Shown here: positions 42,221 through 42,326 of the stretch, in pieces
Position numbering within the stretch: position 1 is the first letter of the stretch
Layout of the letters: each line of letters starts with the position of its first letter
Assembly (NCBI GenBank): GCA_913776615.1
Contig: CAJYPK010000039.1
Coordinates: 1-42,326 of the forward strand
Source: an uncultured Hymenobacter sp.
Lineage (GTDB): Bacteria > Bacteroidota > Bacteroidia > Cytophagales > Hymenobacteraceae
Direction of reading: 5' to 3'
Length of the DNA: 42,326 bases
Program-made: the position numbers and the translations under genes
The notes under the pieces: model-generated
Database searches by the model: none
What the model was told of the DNA's origin: nothing
The model's input: only the letters and a program-made list of their open reading frames with translations

Positions 42221-42326
42221 CGCATCCAATCCAAGGCGGCGAGTAGGTGGGCCACGGCTAAAAACGAGGAAGCCGTCTTTTCGTAGCGGGTGGCAAAGCC
42301 GCGTGCCTCCTTCAGGCGGCCGAAAA
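42203..42326 (-). mobile_element. Partial IS5-family insertion sequence, transposase 3' end
   Basis: The element begins with the 15-bp terminal repeat at 42203-42217, identical in outward reading to that at 109-123 and preceded by TA (42201-42202). It continues past the right edge. It lies in the same orientation as the copy at the left edge. Confidence 0.85.
42217..42326 (-). CDS. IS5-family transposase, C-terminal fragment (runs off the window)
   Basis: On the minus strand the last 35 codons read FGRLKEARGFATRYEKTASS, then FLAVAHLLAALDWMR and TAG (42217-42219). FxRLKxxRxxATRYxKTAxxF is the conserved C-terminal region of IS5-family transposases; the Glu of KEAR is the position of the catalytic E of the DDE triad. 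The stop codon overlaps the inner end of the terminal repeat by one base. Confidence 0.88.
   Translation of the reverse strand, partial: FGRLKEARGFATRYEKTASSFLAVAHLLAALDWMR

Overview
The window reads as chromosome of a GC-rich member of the Bacteroidota, most likely Hymenobacter or a close relative in the Cytophagales. The evidence is a long PKD-repeat protein with a type B (gliding-motility-associated) type IX secretion tail, DUF2490, GIN-domain and SirB1 proteins of the Bacteroidota type, an LptD/OstA homologue, promoters of the TAnnTTTG type rather than sigma70 boxes, almost no Shine-Dalgarno sequences, and palindromic intergenic repeats whose TGCTGAGCTTGCCGAAGCATC core I associate with Hymenobacter genomes. 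No rRNA, tRNA, CRISPR array or replication origin was seen.

Layout. Both ends lie inside partial copies of one IS5-family insertion sequence in the same orientation: 1-123 carries the transposase start, 42203-42326 its end. The right-hand copy has cut an AraC-type regulator. From 0.2 to 5 kb are a DivIVA-domain protein, a WD40 propeller, a 4'-phosphopantetheinyl transferase, a secreted thioredoxin-fold protein and a SirB1-type protein. From 5 to 10.9 kb are a PoxB-like pyruvate oxidase, a secreted glycoside-hydrolase-like protein and a penicillin-V-acylase-like Ntn hydrolase, with large palindromes between genes. From 10.9 to 14.7 kb is a 1256-residue adhesin-like T9SS cargo. From 15.4 to 18.1 kb is an apparently self-regulated ABC transporter operon (ATPase, permease, GntR/YtrA regulator, GIN-domain protein) with a visible operator. 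From 18.4 to 21.3 kb are a family 1 glycosidase, an SDR oxidoreductase and a DUF2490 protein.

From 21.4 to 25.3 kb the window is accessory in character and partly AT-rich. It holds a probable double-glycine-leader RiPP/bacteriocin precursor next to an immunity-like gene, a divergent diadenylate-cyclase-like (DAC) protein, an AT-rich membrane-anchored protein bracketed by two 180-bp inverted-repeat elements, and another small orphan gene. This is the most promising stretch for something undescribed.

From 25.3 to 32.2 kb core functions return: an acyl-CoA carboxylase beta subunit, then an envelope cluster with an MCE/MlaD protein and an N-acetylmuramoyl-L-alanine amidase on one strand, divergent from LptD. 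From 32.3 to 41.3 kb are a 2'-5' RNA ligase-like protein, a lipoprotein beta-propeller, an AsmA-like protein, an intradiol dioxygenase-like lipoprotein, an unknown protein overlapping a pirin-like cupin, and a YncE-propeller/phosphoesterase fusion. Octamer repeat tracts (GGTGAGGT/GGTGAAAT and complements) sit directly at gene ends in this part. All family assignments are from reading translated sequence and motif knowledge; no database search was run.
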